DNA of 64,000 nucleotides from Nelumbo lutea (lineage: Eukaryota > Streptophyta > Magnoliopsida > Proteales > Nelumbonaceae). Positions 44,666-56,693 of this stretch are shown here, piece by piece; position 1 is the first letter of the stretch; each line of letters begins with the position of its first letter. A model generated the notes under the pieces. That model was not told where the DNA came from. It searched no databases and worked only from the letters and a program-made list of their open reading frames with translations. The translations under genes and the position numbers were made by a program. The stretch is from positions 78,216,383-78,280,382 of the forward strand of contig JAKGHH010000002.1 of assembly GCA_022828595.1 (NCBI GenBank). Direction: 5' to 3'.

Positions 44666-46609
44666 TGTTAAGCAGTCTTTGTATGCCCTTAGCTCCAATC
44701 AGAATGATGTACTTTTGACATTTATTGTAAATGAATAAAGTGCATATTTGATTCATGTTCTTGTGGTGTGTTTCTGTGTTATACCCTTAAAACTGGACAC
44801 TTAATGAGACTCGTGTTAGTTTAGAATGTTCACAGCCAGTGGGTCGGTCTAGGGAGACCTATCCTGATAAGGCTGACACTGATGTGCCACCAAGTCGGTT
44901 GGGGTGGCCTGTCTCAGCTGGTAGGGTGAGACCCAAGGCACATGTAGTGTAGGATTAATTAAATCTTTGAACCAGACTAGATTTCCAGTATTGCCCTGAA
45001 CCTTGGAGATTAATAGGAAAAATTGGAAAGTTACACCTGACCCCTAGACTCGATTATGATATTGCACTAGGTGTCGGATTGGGTTGTCTTTGATATGCCA
45101 ATCAGTGAGATCCTTGGCGGGGGTCAAAACCTAGGTATGTTGGGACAGTCTGAGAATTCATCTGAGTGGGTGATCATAGTGACAGGATCAGCCCCTTTGT
45201 CGGACAAAGGTAATGATCGGGGATGCACTCTCTCTGATGGAAACCATGACTGCCGGCAGCCGATTTCAATCGTTGAGATTTGTTTTGCAAAATATATTTT
45301 ATATGAGATATAAAAGTATATATATTACAATTTCTAAAATGTTTGCAAAAGTTTTTAATTCTTGGGATCCATATAAGCAGAGAGTGCAGCACTGTTCCTT
45401 GCACCCGAGGGAGAGGTCCTCTCTTGTCGGGCAGTGTTTGATCATTATGGGCTAAGAGGTTAAGTGTAAGGCCACTGAGGGTAATGCCTGATGGGATAAT
45501 CTTACATCTGCCCACAGTCCTTGGGTTTTTATAAGGTGGCTTGGCTCAGGGACCACTTAATGTAAGTGTTGGGCCCAATAGAAGCCCATGTGATGGTTTT
45601 CGGGGGTGCACTGTCCACAACAGTGTATTCTGCCATGCCTTGTAACAAAGGCTGGGCCGAACCCATGTGGCTGATGTGTAGATCAATGGTTGGGTCCCAT
45701 GCCATACAAAGAAGCTCAAATGGGTAGCAGTTTGGAAGCAGTTTTGAGCACATAGACTTGGGCTTAAAGCCCATTTCGAACTGGCCTAATTTGATTAGTT
45801 AAATAGATGGGGCAGATCTGGGATTAAATTAGCAAATAGGATAGAGTCCTACCCTATCCGCTCAGAGAGACCAGATCTGAATTCAGATATGGAAACCTCT
45901 TGATATGATCAGGAGAAGGTTGATCTAATCTATAGATAAGATAAGGGTCTTATCCTTATCACTTAAAGAGAATCTAAATTCAGATAATGATCTGAATTAG
46001 GAAACTTCTGATAGTATTAGGAGCTTATCTCTTTAAGCCTATAAAAGCAGGAGGGGGCGAACCAACCAAACCATCCTAGAAATTCTAGAGATACCAGATC
46101 TCATACTACAAAGAGAAGAATACACAGTGTGACTGCGCCTTCTACTTGTGATCCCTTCTTGCCGCCGCCATACTACCATTTTGTTCTCCAACATTATAGG
46201 AGTGGTCAAGATTGGATCATGACATCAGTCTTTGGTGAAAGGCTGATAGGAAGTTGTGCTCATTGCCTCCATTGGATTCTTACTGAAGAATTCGATTCGT
46301 GGGACGGACCTTGCTGATTCTTCTCCTCCATCCACTGTGTCATCTTCAGTGGGAACAGTATTTGGTGATCTTCTTTGGACGTGAACACCTCCATTGAGAG
46401 ATATTATTTCTTTGTATCAAGTATATCCCTTTCCTACTGTTTCGTTTCAAATCTGGTTTGGTTTATGGTTCAAGATTGATCCTTGAAAAATATGATTTTT
46501 CTAAAATAGGGAATACAATTCCCAGTTGAAGGGAGAGAAAATTTTTGAAATTCACCCATCCTATTCCGCAAGATTTGGGCGTCCATGTGATGGATCTCTC
46601 ACTCCTTCA
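44666..46609 (+). mobile_element. copia-1 solo LTR with target duplication CTTAT
   Basis: A complete 1,944-bp copia-1 LTR in plus orientation, TGTTAAG...CTCCTTCA, flanked by perfect direct repeats cttat at 44661-44665 and 46610-46614. It lies in the copia-2 polyprotein region; integrase coding resumes immediately to its right. A TATA box tataaaag is at 46040-46047. It defines the family's LTR length and ends, and shows that copia-1 moved after copia-2 had inserted. Internal ORFs (45071-45313, 45174-45515, 45213-45455, 45529-45774, 46129-46317) are LTR shadows. Confidence 0.93.
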
Positions 46610-47280
46610 CTTATGAGGTAAATCCAAATATAACGAGAGAAATCATCTATAAAAATGATAATATACTTGTAACCCCTCATAGTAAGTAAATGATATGGGC
46701 TCCACACATTAGAGTTCACAATATGAAAAGGATAAATAGATCTTTTATTGCTCACTAAATAAGAATGTCTACAATGTTTTGCAAGTTCATATGATTCATA
46801 ATGAAGGCTCAATAGAGATATTCCCTTAAACATGTTGAGAAACAAATGACTTAAAATAGAAAAAGGTAAATGACCAAAATGTAAATGACATAACATAACC
46901 ATATCAACAAAATCTAATAAAACAAACACCAAAGCTACTCCATTAGGTGGTCCAAGACTTCTATCAAGTGTATAAGTAATTATATTCTATTCACCCCATG
47001 GTTATTCCTAATCATCATTTCAGATTTTAGGTCCTGAAAAACACAATGAGTAGGAAAGAAGGTTATTCTACAATTCATGGGTTTAGTCAACCTACTAACA
47101 AATAAAAGGTTGGTATTAAGCTTGGGGATACAAAGAATAGAGGATAAAATGAGGGTGTAAGAGGTTTTGATATCTCCTTTTCCAGAGATGAAAGAAAGAG
47201 ACCTGTTTGCAAGGGATATCTCCTCTCTACTAGAGAGGAGCTGATATAAATAAAATAGGTTAGATACATTGGTTATATGT
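46610..47280 (-). pseudogene. copia-2: integrase N-terminal part and GAG-pre-integrase
   Basis: The minus strand reads VWSPYHLLTMRGYKYIIIFI and DDFSRYIWIYLIS, the beginning of a copia integrase core with its first Asp region degraded. Before it is a GAG-pre-integrase-like stretch (46700-47080) with many breaks. The second part of the core should lie left of the solo LTR at 44141-44660 but is not clearly readable. The 46561-46932 frame includes 14 codons of LTR sequence at its end. Confidence 0.72.
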
Positions 47281-48110
47281 TCTGATGCACCAGAATCAAT
47301 AATCTAAAGGATTTTGTGATTACCTGAGTGAGAAAATGTGGATGATGAAGTGTTACCTAAAGGGTTGGATGATGAAACAATGGTCTCCAAGTGATTAATT
47401 AACCTCTTCTACCTTTCAAATTCTGTGTTTACTGCTACCAATAGCTCCATAATTGATTTTTCTTCATTTTCTCTATTTCCACCTTCAGGCATTATAGCAA
47501 CATTTGCATTCTTAGGCTTCCCTGTCTGACCATTCTACTTAAAATTGTTGTTATTGTTGTTTCAAAACATTTCCAGGAGAAGATCTGGATGAAGTTTCCA
47601 ACAAGTGTCCTTAGTATGTTTCAGTTTCTTGCAATATTCACATTACTTCCTTCTTCTCAATCAGCCCTTTTGACTTCTAGCATCTGCAAAGTGTTTTGAA
47701 GGTTGTCCCTGTAATTGTACTTTCTACCTATTCTCTTCATGCTCACCATAGAATATGTTTAAGCAAGTGTGACTTCATCTTAGGCCATAACCTACCTAGT
47801 AATGCCAAACTTACGATTGAGTCTTGTAAGAAACTCAAACACCCTGTTTCTTTCTATCGATTTTCGAAATGTCCTTACATCCTTAGTGCTCTCCCATACA
47901 ACCTTCTCCATAACATCAGTCTCCTGTCACAATGACTTTAACATGGAGTAGTAAACTACTACATTGTTCTCTCCATGTCTCAGATTGTTCGCATCATTCT
48001 TCAACTTATAGGCTATCACAAAACTTAAATTCTGTGAATATGTTTCTATAGCACTGTCCTAAATCTCCTTGGATGAAGCCATCCAGAGGTAATGTTGTCT
48101 TATGTGGAGC
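47281..48110 (-). pseudogene. copia-2: gag with zinc knuckle and protease
   Basis: At 47280-47305 the minus strand reads IIDSGASEH, the copia protease active site. At 47601-47642 it reads CEYCKKLKHTKDTC, a perfect CX2CX4HX4C zinc knuckle. To the right, about 47930-48090, are gag blocks DSAIETYSQNLSFVIAYKLK and YYSMLKSL, matching the UBN2-type gag domain. The gag N-terminus is missing or unrecognisable. Stops and frameshifts are scattered through it. ORF 47696-47935 plus is a shadow. Confidence 0.78.
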
Positions 48111-48447
48111 TGCATAAAGTTGATGGCCAGTAGTAAAAGGAAGAAAAAAAGGTGATTACAATAAAAAAGAAGGTGGAGATGAAAACAGAAAGGAGAAGAA
48201 AGTTCAATGATCTTCTCCCCCTTCTCACTAATCTTTTATTTAATCTAGCTTAACTGAGATTAATTACATCTCTACCCTTAAGTGGACAACCAACTCATCA
48301 ATCACTTAAAAAAAACAAAAAGGAAATTAGCAGGCCCATAATGAAAAGGCCCGTTAACAAATAGAACATAAACAAGACACTACTTAATAAACAACAAGTA
48401 TTAGGACATTCCGCCCTGTCTCTCTATAGTCGTAACTTATCCCAACA
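48111..48447 (-). repeat. copia-2 LTR (5' side)
   Basis: The right end cccaaca at 48447 (minus strand TGTTGGG) is the proposed terminus. The last ~95 bp match 42818-42904. The left limit is uncertain: no clear primer-binding site is visible next to gag. Confidence 0.55.
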
Positions 48448-49130
48448 ATCCCTGCCCACCATTTTACTTGCCTACCACATCAACAACCACTCCTATGGCA
48501 CTCCAACCATTTTAACCAATATTAACTCCATAAGCGTACCAACCCTCACACTCAAAAGGAAAAAAGGGTAGAGTTTACCCCCAATCACAACCACACTTTC
48601 AGATATTACTAGCATTGGTTAAGGAAGGATACTTGAGATTATTAACCTGAAAGCCACCACCAGAACCCAAGCCAAAGGGCTATGATGCAAATGCATATTG
48701 TGCCTACCACCATGGCCTGGGGCATGTGATAGACTAGTGTTGGTAACTTAAATATGCAATTCAAAGACTAACTAAGGATGGACTTATCACTTTTTAGGCT
48801 GAGCGGCCAAAGCTACAACAACCAATGGGAATCTCATAGAACCCTATGCCACCATGGAGTGGGATCAAGCAACAATACTCATTGCATTGAGGAAGATAAG
48901 CAATTCATAGACCCTATAGTGTTTATTCTTCGAGTTGGAACCTTACCAAAGATGTTATTGTCAACACCCAATTTTTTCTTGGTTCATCGCCTTAACCTCC
49001 AATTCCCACGGAACACTCAATCAGACCATTCCGATATTTCCCAAACACCAAAAAACTCTAAGAACTCAAATTTCAGCCTAAAAGCCCCTAGATCTACCAT
49101 AAAATCTACTTGAAACCAATTTGATTGCCC
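48448..49130 (+). pseudogene. Tat-like gypsy element H: gag nucleocapsid remnant
   Basis: Around 48630-48800 the plus strand reads KPPPEPKPKGYDANAYCAYH, then HGLGHVID*CW*LKYAIQRL and a further TKDGLI. This is the C..YH..GH..C gag block followed by the LKxxIQDLIDxG helix typical of Tat-branch gypsy elements. A lead-in LALVKEGYLRLL precedes it in another frame. Two stops lie inside the block. Downstream (to about 49120) weakly coding sequence continues (ORF 48778-49113 covers part). Confidence 0.72.
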
Positions 49131-50300
49131 TAATCAACCATCATTTACACCTTGACCATTAGATTGGATGATCTCGTCAGAACCTAAGCAACCTAAAATA
49201 CCTACCCATGAAATTTTAACCCAAGATTTCCCTATTTACCCTTCCATTGAAATAAGATTCCATTTCAAAACCTTTCATTGACCCAAATTCCTATAGTCTT
49301 GACCCCTTGGACCAATTTGACACTACCATCAGATCCAGACAACCTAAACCCCTACTTGCAAAGTTTCAACTAAAACACCATTATTTGCCCCTCCATAGTA
49401 TCAAGGTTTCATTTCAAAGTTCTGTGTTGATTGAATCAAGTCCACTTCAAATCTACCTAATATGGGCCCAATTGGGCCGATCTAACTCCACCATTCCACC
49501 CAAAATTCTCCAAACCCCACCTTGCCAAATTTTAGCAAAAAAAACCCTATTTTCCACTCAATCCAAAAAGATTCTATTTTGATTAATTTACTTGGCTTGC
49601 ACACACAAAACCACTCTCTGCGCTTAGACCCATCTCAACCCTTTGATCTTTGACCCAAAACCTCCACCATTAGATTGGACTCGCAGTCTTACTCACCTTG
49701 AAGTTGAAATGACCAAAATACCCCAAGTTTCCAAAATTACTAAACTACCGCCAAATTTATCACAATACCTTGAGTACCCATTATAAAAGCAAACTTGATT
49801 GTGGTTTAACCTAATCAACTTAATTCAAAGAGAGTCACTATTCACTCTCTTCTTTTCTTCAGAGACAAGAACAAAGGCAACATTGGTAGCAACCTTCCTT
49901 CCCTAGATCCCCAATTTATCTCCCACTCTTTTCATGATCCCATTCTTTTCTCTCTCTTCATTCTCTTTCTTTCACATTTTCATCATCTCTGCTACAACGA
50001 TGGATCTAAACTCGTCAGCAAATCTTCCCTTTGGCCTCTCTCCTCCCTTTTTCTCCTTTTATCTCACACTTTCTCCCTCTCTCCTCTCTCTCGTCATCTT
50101 CTTTCTTCCCCAAGGAATTCGATCGAAACTTTATTCATTGTCTTCAACCTTGTGATGAGAACAGAGCACAACATAATCCATTCTCTTCTATAATCACTTC
50201 TCCCTACATTCTCTCCCTTTTCCTCCATCCCCACTATCCCTTTCTCTATTCTGTTGAGCCAGAACCAGATAACTACAAATTACCCATATTTGTTTTTATT
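49131..50300 (+). other. Degenerate ~165-bp repeats and promoter-like region
   Basis: Motifs resembling 'ccaccattagattgga...caacctaaa...cccttccat...tttcatttcaaa' recur near 49158, 49324, 49488 and 49669, spaced 164-181 bp. The copies are strongly diverged. A TATA-like tataaaag at 49782-49789 is followed by a C/T-rich leader-like stretch (49840-50230). This could be an LTR or a non-coding spacer of element H, or a separate insertion. ORFs 49307-49582, 49934-50155 and 50031-50303 look like composition-driven frames. Confidence 0.4.
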
Positions 50301-51690
50301 TAACAATCGGCCTGAAGATGGAATTTGTTATGTTTTTGCTAGTTGAAGCTTGGAAATTTTTATTGGAAAGACCTTGGCTTCATTTTGCTGGAGTCGTGTC
50401 ATCTTCCCTCCATCAATTATGAAGTTTCTCTAGGATAATGAGCTTATTACATTTCTTGGGGATAGTCAAATTGCACCAGCCACTAAATCATCTGTTCAAC
50501 ACATGAAGAAAGGTATAGGATTCTTCCCATAGTAGTTTGAAGAAGTAAATTCAATCAGACAGATTCAAGAGGCAAGAAAGGTTCAAAGGAGGTTAGCACC
50601 ACCTCTATGAATGATGGCTCGTATAAAGTTTGATTCTAGCAAAGGGTTGGCTGCTAAGCAGCAAGGGAGATTGAACCCTATCAGTGCTAAGGGATCTTTT
50701 CCTTGATTTGGAGTGGGTTATAGATCCGATGGAATTGATTTGTTTCAACTCTATAGTGGAAGGAAGAAGAATGTAGCCCTTTTAACACTAGTGAAATTTG
50801 TCAAACCAAAGAACCTTATGATAATTCCCCTTAACCTTGGACTAATACCTACTCCTCCAATTAACCCTAAGCTCCCCCTTGACATCTTGGACATCTCACC
50901 ACCTTTTCTTGTAGTCCAAGAAAATCAATAGGATATTGGCTCAACATCAAAGGCCTAGGAGGAAAAGGCAACTAATGTGATTCACCGATCTTGTTGTCCC
51001 ATTGATTGAAGCTAAGTTAAAGCCCTTGTTAGAGCGGATGTGATCGATGAACTCAAAGATCGTGCCATTTAGGAATCCCTGGATGGTGATGCGTGCATAA
51101 TAGATAATGGATTTATGGAGGACCTACGTAGTCAATTGTTCATTTACAAGAGCCTGTCCTTAACTAGACTTCCTCTCCAATTACCTTGGGCTTAGGAGCC
51201 CATTTTCTTAGGTTTGTTAAGCTATAATTCTCAAACCTGGGGGTCAATTCTTTCTACCCTATGTCTTGGTCTCAAAGAAATTTTTGTACTCTAATGTTTT
51301 GATTAAAATTAAATCTCTTACTTGAACTCGGTTCACCACTTAGGTCTGATCACTTTTTTTGAAGAATCTCCTTTTGTCCAAACCTTGTTCCTAACTTTAT
51401 TCCTACTCTTAATCTTATAGCAATCCAAACCAATTTCGCAATCCTATGACTTCGACCTTAAGTAGACTTTGCTCTCATGGGGATAGAAGAACCTATTGAG
51501 GAGGAAATTCCTCAACCATTATTGATCAAATCAAGTAGCAAGAAGAAAGAAGACCAGAAACTGACTTAGAAGTTAATCTTGGGACAAATGATGATCCAAA
51601 AATGGTTAAAATTGGAAGTAAGATGAGCCAAACATAGAAGATTTACATGATTGATATATTGAGAGAATTTATATATTTTTTTCATGGTCC
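50301..51690 (+). pseudogene. Element H: protease-RT linker with G-patch-like block
   Basis: Plus strand: ARIKFDSSKGLAAKQQGRLN, then PISAKGSFP*FGVGYRSDGI (50610-50740). This resembles the 'xGKGLGxxxQGxxxPIxxxxxxxxxGLGY' G-patch-like region between protease and RT in Tat elements. Near 51580-51690 it reads INLGTNDDPKMVKIGSKM and then the FAWSYKDM-like 'FSWSYKDMPGLD' entry to RT. Most of the protease is not recognisable. Breaks are frequent; ORF 50713-50931 is the longest open piece. Confidence 0.65.
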
Positions 51691-52530
51691 TACAAAGACA
51701 TGCCAGGATTGGATATAAAGTTGGTTAAGCAAATGCATAAGAAACTCCACCCTAAGTGGTCTTTGAAGATTCAAGAAGTTAATAAGAAGCTTCAAGTAGG
51801 CTTTATAGAAATGGGAACCTACCTTGAGTGTTTAGCCAATATTGTATCCATGTCTAAGAAGGATGAGAAAGTCAAAGTGTATGTATATTTTTGCAATTTA
51901 AAAAGAGTTAGTCATAAGGATGACTTCTCCTTACCAAACATTGACAATCCTGTTAATGACACAACAAGGGATGAAATGTTTTAATTCATTGATGGATTCT
52001 CAGGATATAATCAAATAAAAATGGTAGAAGAGGATAATGAAAAGATGGCTTTCATAAGACTAAAAAGGAAGTAGAATTGAGATTGACCTTGTTAAGATCA
52101 AAGAAATTATTGAGATACCTCCTCCTAATACTGAAAGGAAGTTAGAAGCTTTTTGGTATAGAATAACACAACTTACATTGATATGTGAACCCATTTTCAA
52201 GTTGCTTAGGAAGAATAACCAAGTGGTATAGAATGAGGATTGCTAGGAAGCATTTGATGAAAGTAATAGGTACTTGACCAATCCACACATGCTAGTTCCC
52301 CCTAATCCTGGAAGACCCACACTCTAGACTAGGAGAAAGGAAAGTGCCATTTACTTTTTGAAACAAAAGTTTTATGACTATGAGACAAGGTACACTATGC
52401 TAGAGAAAATTTGTCTAGCCCTCGTTTACATCTATCAGAAACTATGTTATTACTTATTGGATCATTTGGTGTTGCTTATATCTACAATGGGCCCCATCAC
52501 ATACCTATTTGAAAGAATTGCAGTTACTGG
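51691..52530 (+). pseudogene. Element H: reverse transcriptase lacking its palm, and RNase H
   Basis: The frame 51700-51984 gives MPGLDIKLVKQMHKKLHPKW, the aligned 'GFIEMGTYLECLANIVSMSK' and DDFSLPNIDNPVNDTTRDEM. After 'FIDGFSGYNQIKM' (about 52000) the palm, including the YMDD active site, is absent. The next readable block at about 52080 is VKIKEIIEIPPPNTERKLEA, then ICEPIFKLLRKN (about 52180), the connection region. Degraded RNase H follows (NPGRPTL, FLKQKFYDYETRYTMLEKIC). The deletion covers roughly 100 codons of RT. Confidence 0.7.
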
Positions 52531-53100
52531 TTGAGTCTCCTAATGAATCACACTCATTCTGAATATGACCTCAAGCACGTGCCACAAAAAGCAATCAAGG
52601 GGCAAGTCATTGTAGATCATTTGGACGATAATCCTACAATGGAGTATAAGGTAACCATCATAGACTTTCTAGATGAAAACATTTTGGAGATACAAGTTGA
52701 AAGAAAATGGAAGGCATATTTTGATGAAGTTTTAAATCAAAGTGGATGGCGAGCTACAATGATCCTTGTAGAACTTCAAGGAACCCACTTTCCTTTGGTT
52801 ATTTGCTTGGATGTTTCCAACACCAATAATAGATGTGAATGGGAAACATGCTTAAGAGTGATTCAAATGGCACTAGATTGCAGCATTAATGAATTAGAAG
52901 TATACAGGGACTTTTTCTTGGTCATCAGTCAAGCCAAGTGTGATTAGGAGGTAAGGGATGAGGCTTTGTATCATAATTGTCTTAAGGAGTTAATCGGGAG
53001 GTTCAAAAGTATCTCCTTCAATTATTTGCCAAAAGAAGGCAACTGGTTTATAGATGCTTTATCTTCCCTTGGATCAACAACACACTTACCTATAAATAAG
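52531..53100 (+). pseudogene. Element H: archaeal-type second RNase H
   Basis: A 138-codon open piece (52531-52947) followed after one stop by the 52966 frame. Blocks: KWKAYFDEVLNQSGWRATMI with the first catalytic Asp, NNRCEWETCLRVIQMAL with the Glu, INELEVYRDFFLVISQ, and SFNYLPKEGNWFIDALSSLG with the last Asp. A second RNase H placed between the gypsy RNase H and the integrase is the hallmark of the Tat branch. The usual 'GDSxLVI' reads RDFFLVI here, so the Asp remains. Confidence 0.8.
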
Positions 53101-54300
53101 TTAATAGAGCCGACTGATCTAAGTTGGGATAGTGAATTTGCTTATATAAGTAGCATACAAGCAATCACACCTAAAGATTCTGATTGTAAGCCATGGTTCT
53201 ATGACATAAGATATTTCTTGGAACACCAAACATTCCTAGATGGAGTAGATCTCAAGGTAAGAAGAGGCATAGCCAGGCTAGAAGGACATTTTATCATATT
53301 AGGAGGAATATTGTATCAAAAGTCCCCAGGGATACTCTGGTTGAGATGTTTAGATGAAGAATAAGCACAAAGGAAGATGGAGGTGGTACATGGTGGCATA
53401 TGTTGCCCTTAGATGAATGAGCATATGTTGGCAAAAAGGTTGCTCTGAATTAGATTTTATTGGATAATGATGACTGAGGATTGTTGTCGACGTGCTTATA
53501 AGTGCCATGCTTGCCAAGTGTTTGATCGAAAGATCAATGCACCTCCATCCGAGTTATATTGTTTCACTATACCTTGGCCTTTTTTAGTATGGGGAACTGA
53601 CATGGTCGGTTCATTGGAACCTATAACCAAGACTTTTCAATTCATCGAGAACAACATTATTACAAGATATGGAGTACCACATGAAATTAACTCCAATAAT
53701 GTAAATAATTTCATTAGTAAGGAACACACAGCTCTTTGCAATCAATTCAAGATTTAGCAATTGCACTCATCTCCTTACTGCCAACAAATGAATAGAGTTG
53801 TGGAGGTTGCAAATTAAATAAGAACATTTCAAAGATTATGAAGAAAATGTCTTTCACTTAAAAGTCTTGGTAGAACATTAATTGGGGCAACACAATATTC
53901 TTTGTTTTATGGCATGGAAGTGTTCTACCTGTGGAAGTTGATATAGAAACTTTGTGTATGACAATGGAATTAGAGACCCTAAAGACAAAATGTTCCCAGG
54001 CACGTTGAGTAATTAGCATTCTTTGATGAAGTATGACTAAGGGCAATGGCTCATACAAAAGCTTAACAAAGGAGAATGACACATGCATTTAACAAGAGGA
54101 TACACCCTTGAGATGTATGACTAAGAAAATTAGTGCTTAGAGGAACCATTTCAAATCAAACCAAAACAAGGGGCAAGTTCACCCCACTTATGAAGCCGCT
54201 TATATTTTAAAGAAGAGGTTATAAGGGGACAAACCTAAGTAATACCGCAGATGGATGAATGAATCTTTATAAACTGAATTTGTGGATGCAATAAAATAAG
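53101..54300 (+). pseudogene. Element H: integrase and C-terminal domain
   Basis: Readable blocks: RLEGHFIILGGILYQKSPG (53270-53330), VHGGICCP*MNEHMLAKRLL, CCRRAYKCHACQVFDRKINA (zinc Cys pair), and WPFLVWGTDMVGSLEPI with the first catalytic Asp. An abrupt jump to ENNIITRYGVPHEINSNNVN (second core block, Asp replaced) follows, then QQMNRVVEVAN (Glu region). The sequence between the first Asp block and ENNIITRYG is about 50 codons short. The C-terminal HP*DV*LRKLVLRG and TRGKFTP blocks lie near 54100-54190. Stops are numerous. Confidence 0.72.
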
Positions 54301-54880
54301 AATAAACATTTAAAGCAGAACCGCACATATGCATGAACTGAGATGAAGAGACAAAATACATATTTTCTAAGTGATCAAAGAGAACCTGCATATCACATTT
54401 ATAAAAGACAAAAGCCTAGGAAAAAGGCGTCTGGCAATGATGGTTACAAATGACAAAGCATGTCTCCTCAAAAGTGATACGTGGTCGGAGTCTATGAGAA
54501 TGGAATAAAACAAATCTGCTTCATGACATGAATTGTAGCCTGACATGTGTCACCATCTTAATGGTTTAATGATTTAAACTCATAACAAACAAGCAAAACT
54601 TCTAGATTCTTAATAAATGTACGTGTGAAACTAACTTCCTTTCTTGCCTATAAATAGGGGGTCCCTTACGAGATAGACAAAGAAACAAAGACTTATTGAG
54701 AAGTGTATCAGAGGTCAGAAAATTATCAAAGTCCTGATCTCACATTTTCATCCTTAAAGATCCCTTTTGAGCTTCCTTGTTATATATCCCCCTTTTTATC
54801 TTACTTATGTTTCTAGATCTAAGACCACCATCATAGTGCTGAGGTTATAGTAGAATCTCAGGTTTTGGTTCTACAAATGC
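54301..54880 (+). promoter_or_regulatory. LTR-like promoter region of gypsy element G
   Basis: A TATA box tataaata at 54649-54656 is followed by a leader-like stretch and a gag-like ATG near 54891. The position directly before a gag start fits the U3-R-U5 of an LTR. LTR ends and a second copy were not found, and its boundary with the tail of element H is unknown. Confidence 0.45.
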
Positions 54881-56046
54881 ATAATAGGATGCCACCAAGA
54901 AAAACCATCATCATCATCGTTCATAACAAATAGCTTATTCAACAATCTGTCCCAGAGGGTCCAACTTCTGGCACAGGCTAAACAGGTGTTCTCCAATGAA
55001 GGTCCCGTCCATGATCACATGGCTAGTCTTGTTGGCAAGGTTTATGGTTTGGAGGAGCGTTTGAATAAGATGGAGGACCTACAACACCAACGTTTCTCGA
55101 AACTTAAAGAGAAGTAGGACCAACTATTTTATTGACTTAAGGAAAGACTTGCAATTCTAGCTCTTCTGGTGTAACCATCAACTCCAAAGGTGCCAAGGCT
55201 TAGATCTATGGCCTAGATGTCGATTCATGTACATCGAGACCAAGATCCTACAGTCGATTCATCCCAACCAGCAGAGCAGCAATAACTGATTCACCATCAC
55301 TAGGAGCATCACCAAGAATGCCTCCATAACCACCATCACCAGCATCCTAAGTCCATGCAGCATAGGACCCAGGATCTCCACCAGTGGGCGATTAGAGGGA
55401 TTGCTTGGATCAAATGTCTAAAGAAAAACTACTAGAGTTCCTTCAATCAACTACAAGACAAGGTTCTAGTAGCAAAGTTTACCAATCTCTGTACTAGAGG
55501 CCATATAACAAGCACATTGTGCAAAAACCCTATCCCCAAGGATTCTACACCTCCCCAGGTCTTCCTAGCAATAGTACGATGGTGCTCATGGAAATTATAA
55601 GAAGCACATTAAAAAGTTTGAGGATGCCCTAGGCCCTTACTTAGTAGATGGATACCTTAAGGTTAGGGAGCTTTCTACAATGCTCACTGGCCTACCTTAC
55701 ACCTAGTTCATCAACCTGATGTTTGAGATCATCCAGTCATGGGAAGAGTTGGCAAACAAATTTCTGTTGAAGTGTTTCGTTATTGAGACACAACTCACTA
55801 TGGCCGATCTTAGAGGCGTGAAGCAATATGCTGGCAAGGAGTTGCTAGCCTATCTAGAGAGGTTTCGCACTACTACCTATATACTTCATGGTAACTGAGT
55901 AAAGGAGTACGATGTGGTGGAGGAGTGCATTAGAGACATGCACCCTCACTATCGTGCCAACATAGAGAATTTGAACCTACAGGACTTCACCAGCTTGTGG
56001 AAATGCACAATGAGAATGACCTAGATTTTAAAAAGGCCTAGGGAGG
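54881..56046 (+). pseudogene. Gypsy element G: gag remnant
   Basis: It starts MPPRKTIIIIVHN near 54891, a common type of plant gypsy gag N-terminus. Across many stops it reads YKKHIKKFEDALGPYLVDGY, LKVRELSTMLTGLPYT, then QSWEELANKFLLKCFVIETQ, LTMADLRGV and KELLAYLERFRTTTY. This is a Retrotrans_gag capsid, related to the one at 7400-7900 (same 'LKVRE...LTGL', 'SWxELAxKFLxK', 'LTxADL' order). It is cut at 56046 by a copia-1 LTR. The upstream part is proline/glutamine-rich. Confidence 0.7.
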
Positions 56047-56693
56047 TGAAAGAAGGTTTAGGATCCATCATATGGATGGCCGAACCATGCTAGATGGCTG
56101 GGAAAATTTTCAAAAGTTTCTAGTCCTTTCGGGAATTGTATTCCCTAAGTTTCGAAAAACTACAATTTTTCTAGGATGGATCTTGCACTGAACTAGGCCA
56201 GATTTGAAACCAAACCAAGAGGGATATATATATATACCTGATACAGATACCAAAAGCATAGATCCTAAGGTGGAAGTTCATACCCAAATAAGTTCCTAAA
56301 ACCATCTTCGATTGAAGATGGCGTAGCTTGATCTTAAAGTCGGTTCAGCAATGCAATTTTCAGAAAAATTGCAATCCAATTGCTTGAATTGAACTAGGGA
56401 GGTGAACATGAAATTTCTCTAAATTTTTCTTGCAAAAATCAGAGAAAGACCAGATCTTTATTAGTCCCAAAAGCTTTAGTCGAACTAGGGTTTCTTGGGA
56501 GACAAAAGAAGAAGAGAGAGAGAGCAGAATTGATAATGTTCTAGATCAGTTCATCATCTTCTTCTTTTATCTCTTTATAGAACACTTCTCCTAATCAAAT
56601 TAGGAGATTATCCAAATCTTTATTTGGACCTGGACTCTATTAGACTCATCCATTTAAGAGGATGGGTGTTCCATACCCATACGGACTAAAGGT
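56047..56693 (-). repeat. copia-1 LTR fragment of element D (diverged)
   Basis: The left terminus TGAAAGAAGG and the 'ggatccatcatatggatgg' block align with the 58941 and 34319 LTR ends. The next ~600 bp follow the same order (cctgatacagat; 'gttcatacccaaa'; 'cttcgattgaagatgg') but are clearly diverged. At about 56693 it joins integrase coding sequence directly. The rest of this LTR and the RNase H and RT regions are therefore deleted. Confidence 0.78.

Noticed and set aside
54301..54880. Gene promoter of a host gene
   Set aside because: The TATA box is followed by gypsy gag sequence, so an LTR promoter is the simpler reading.
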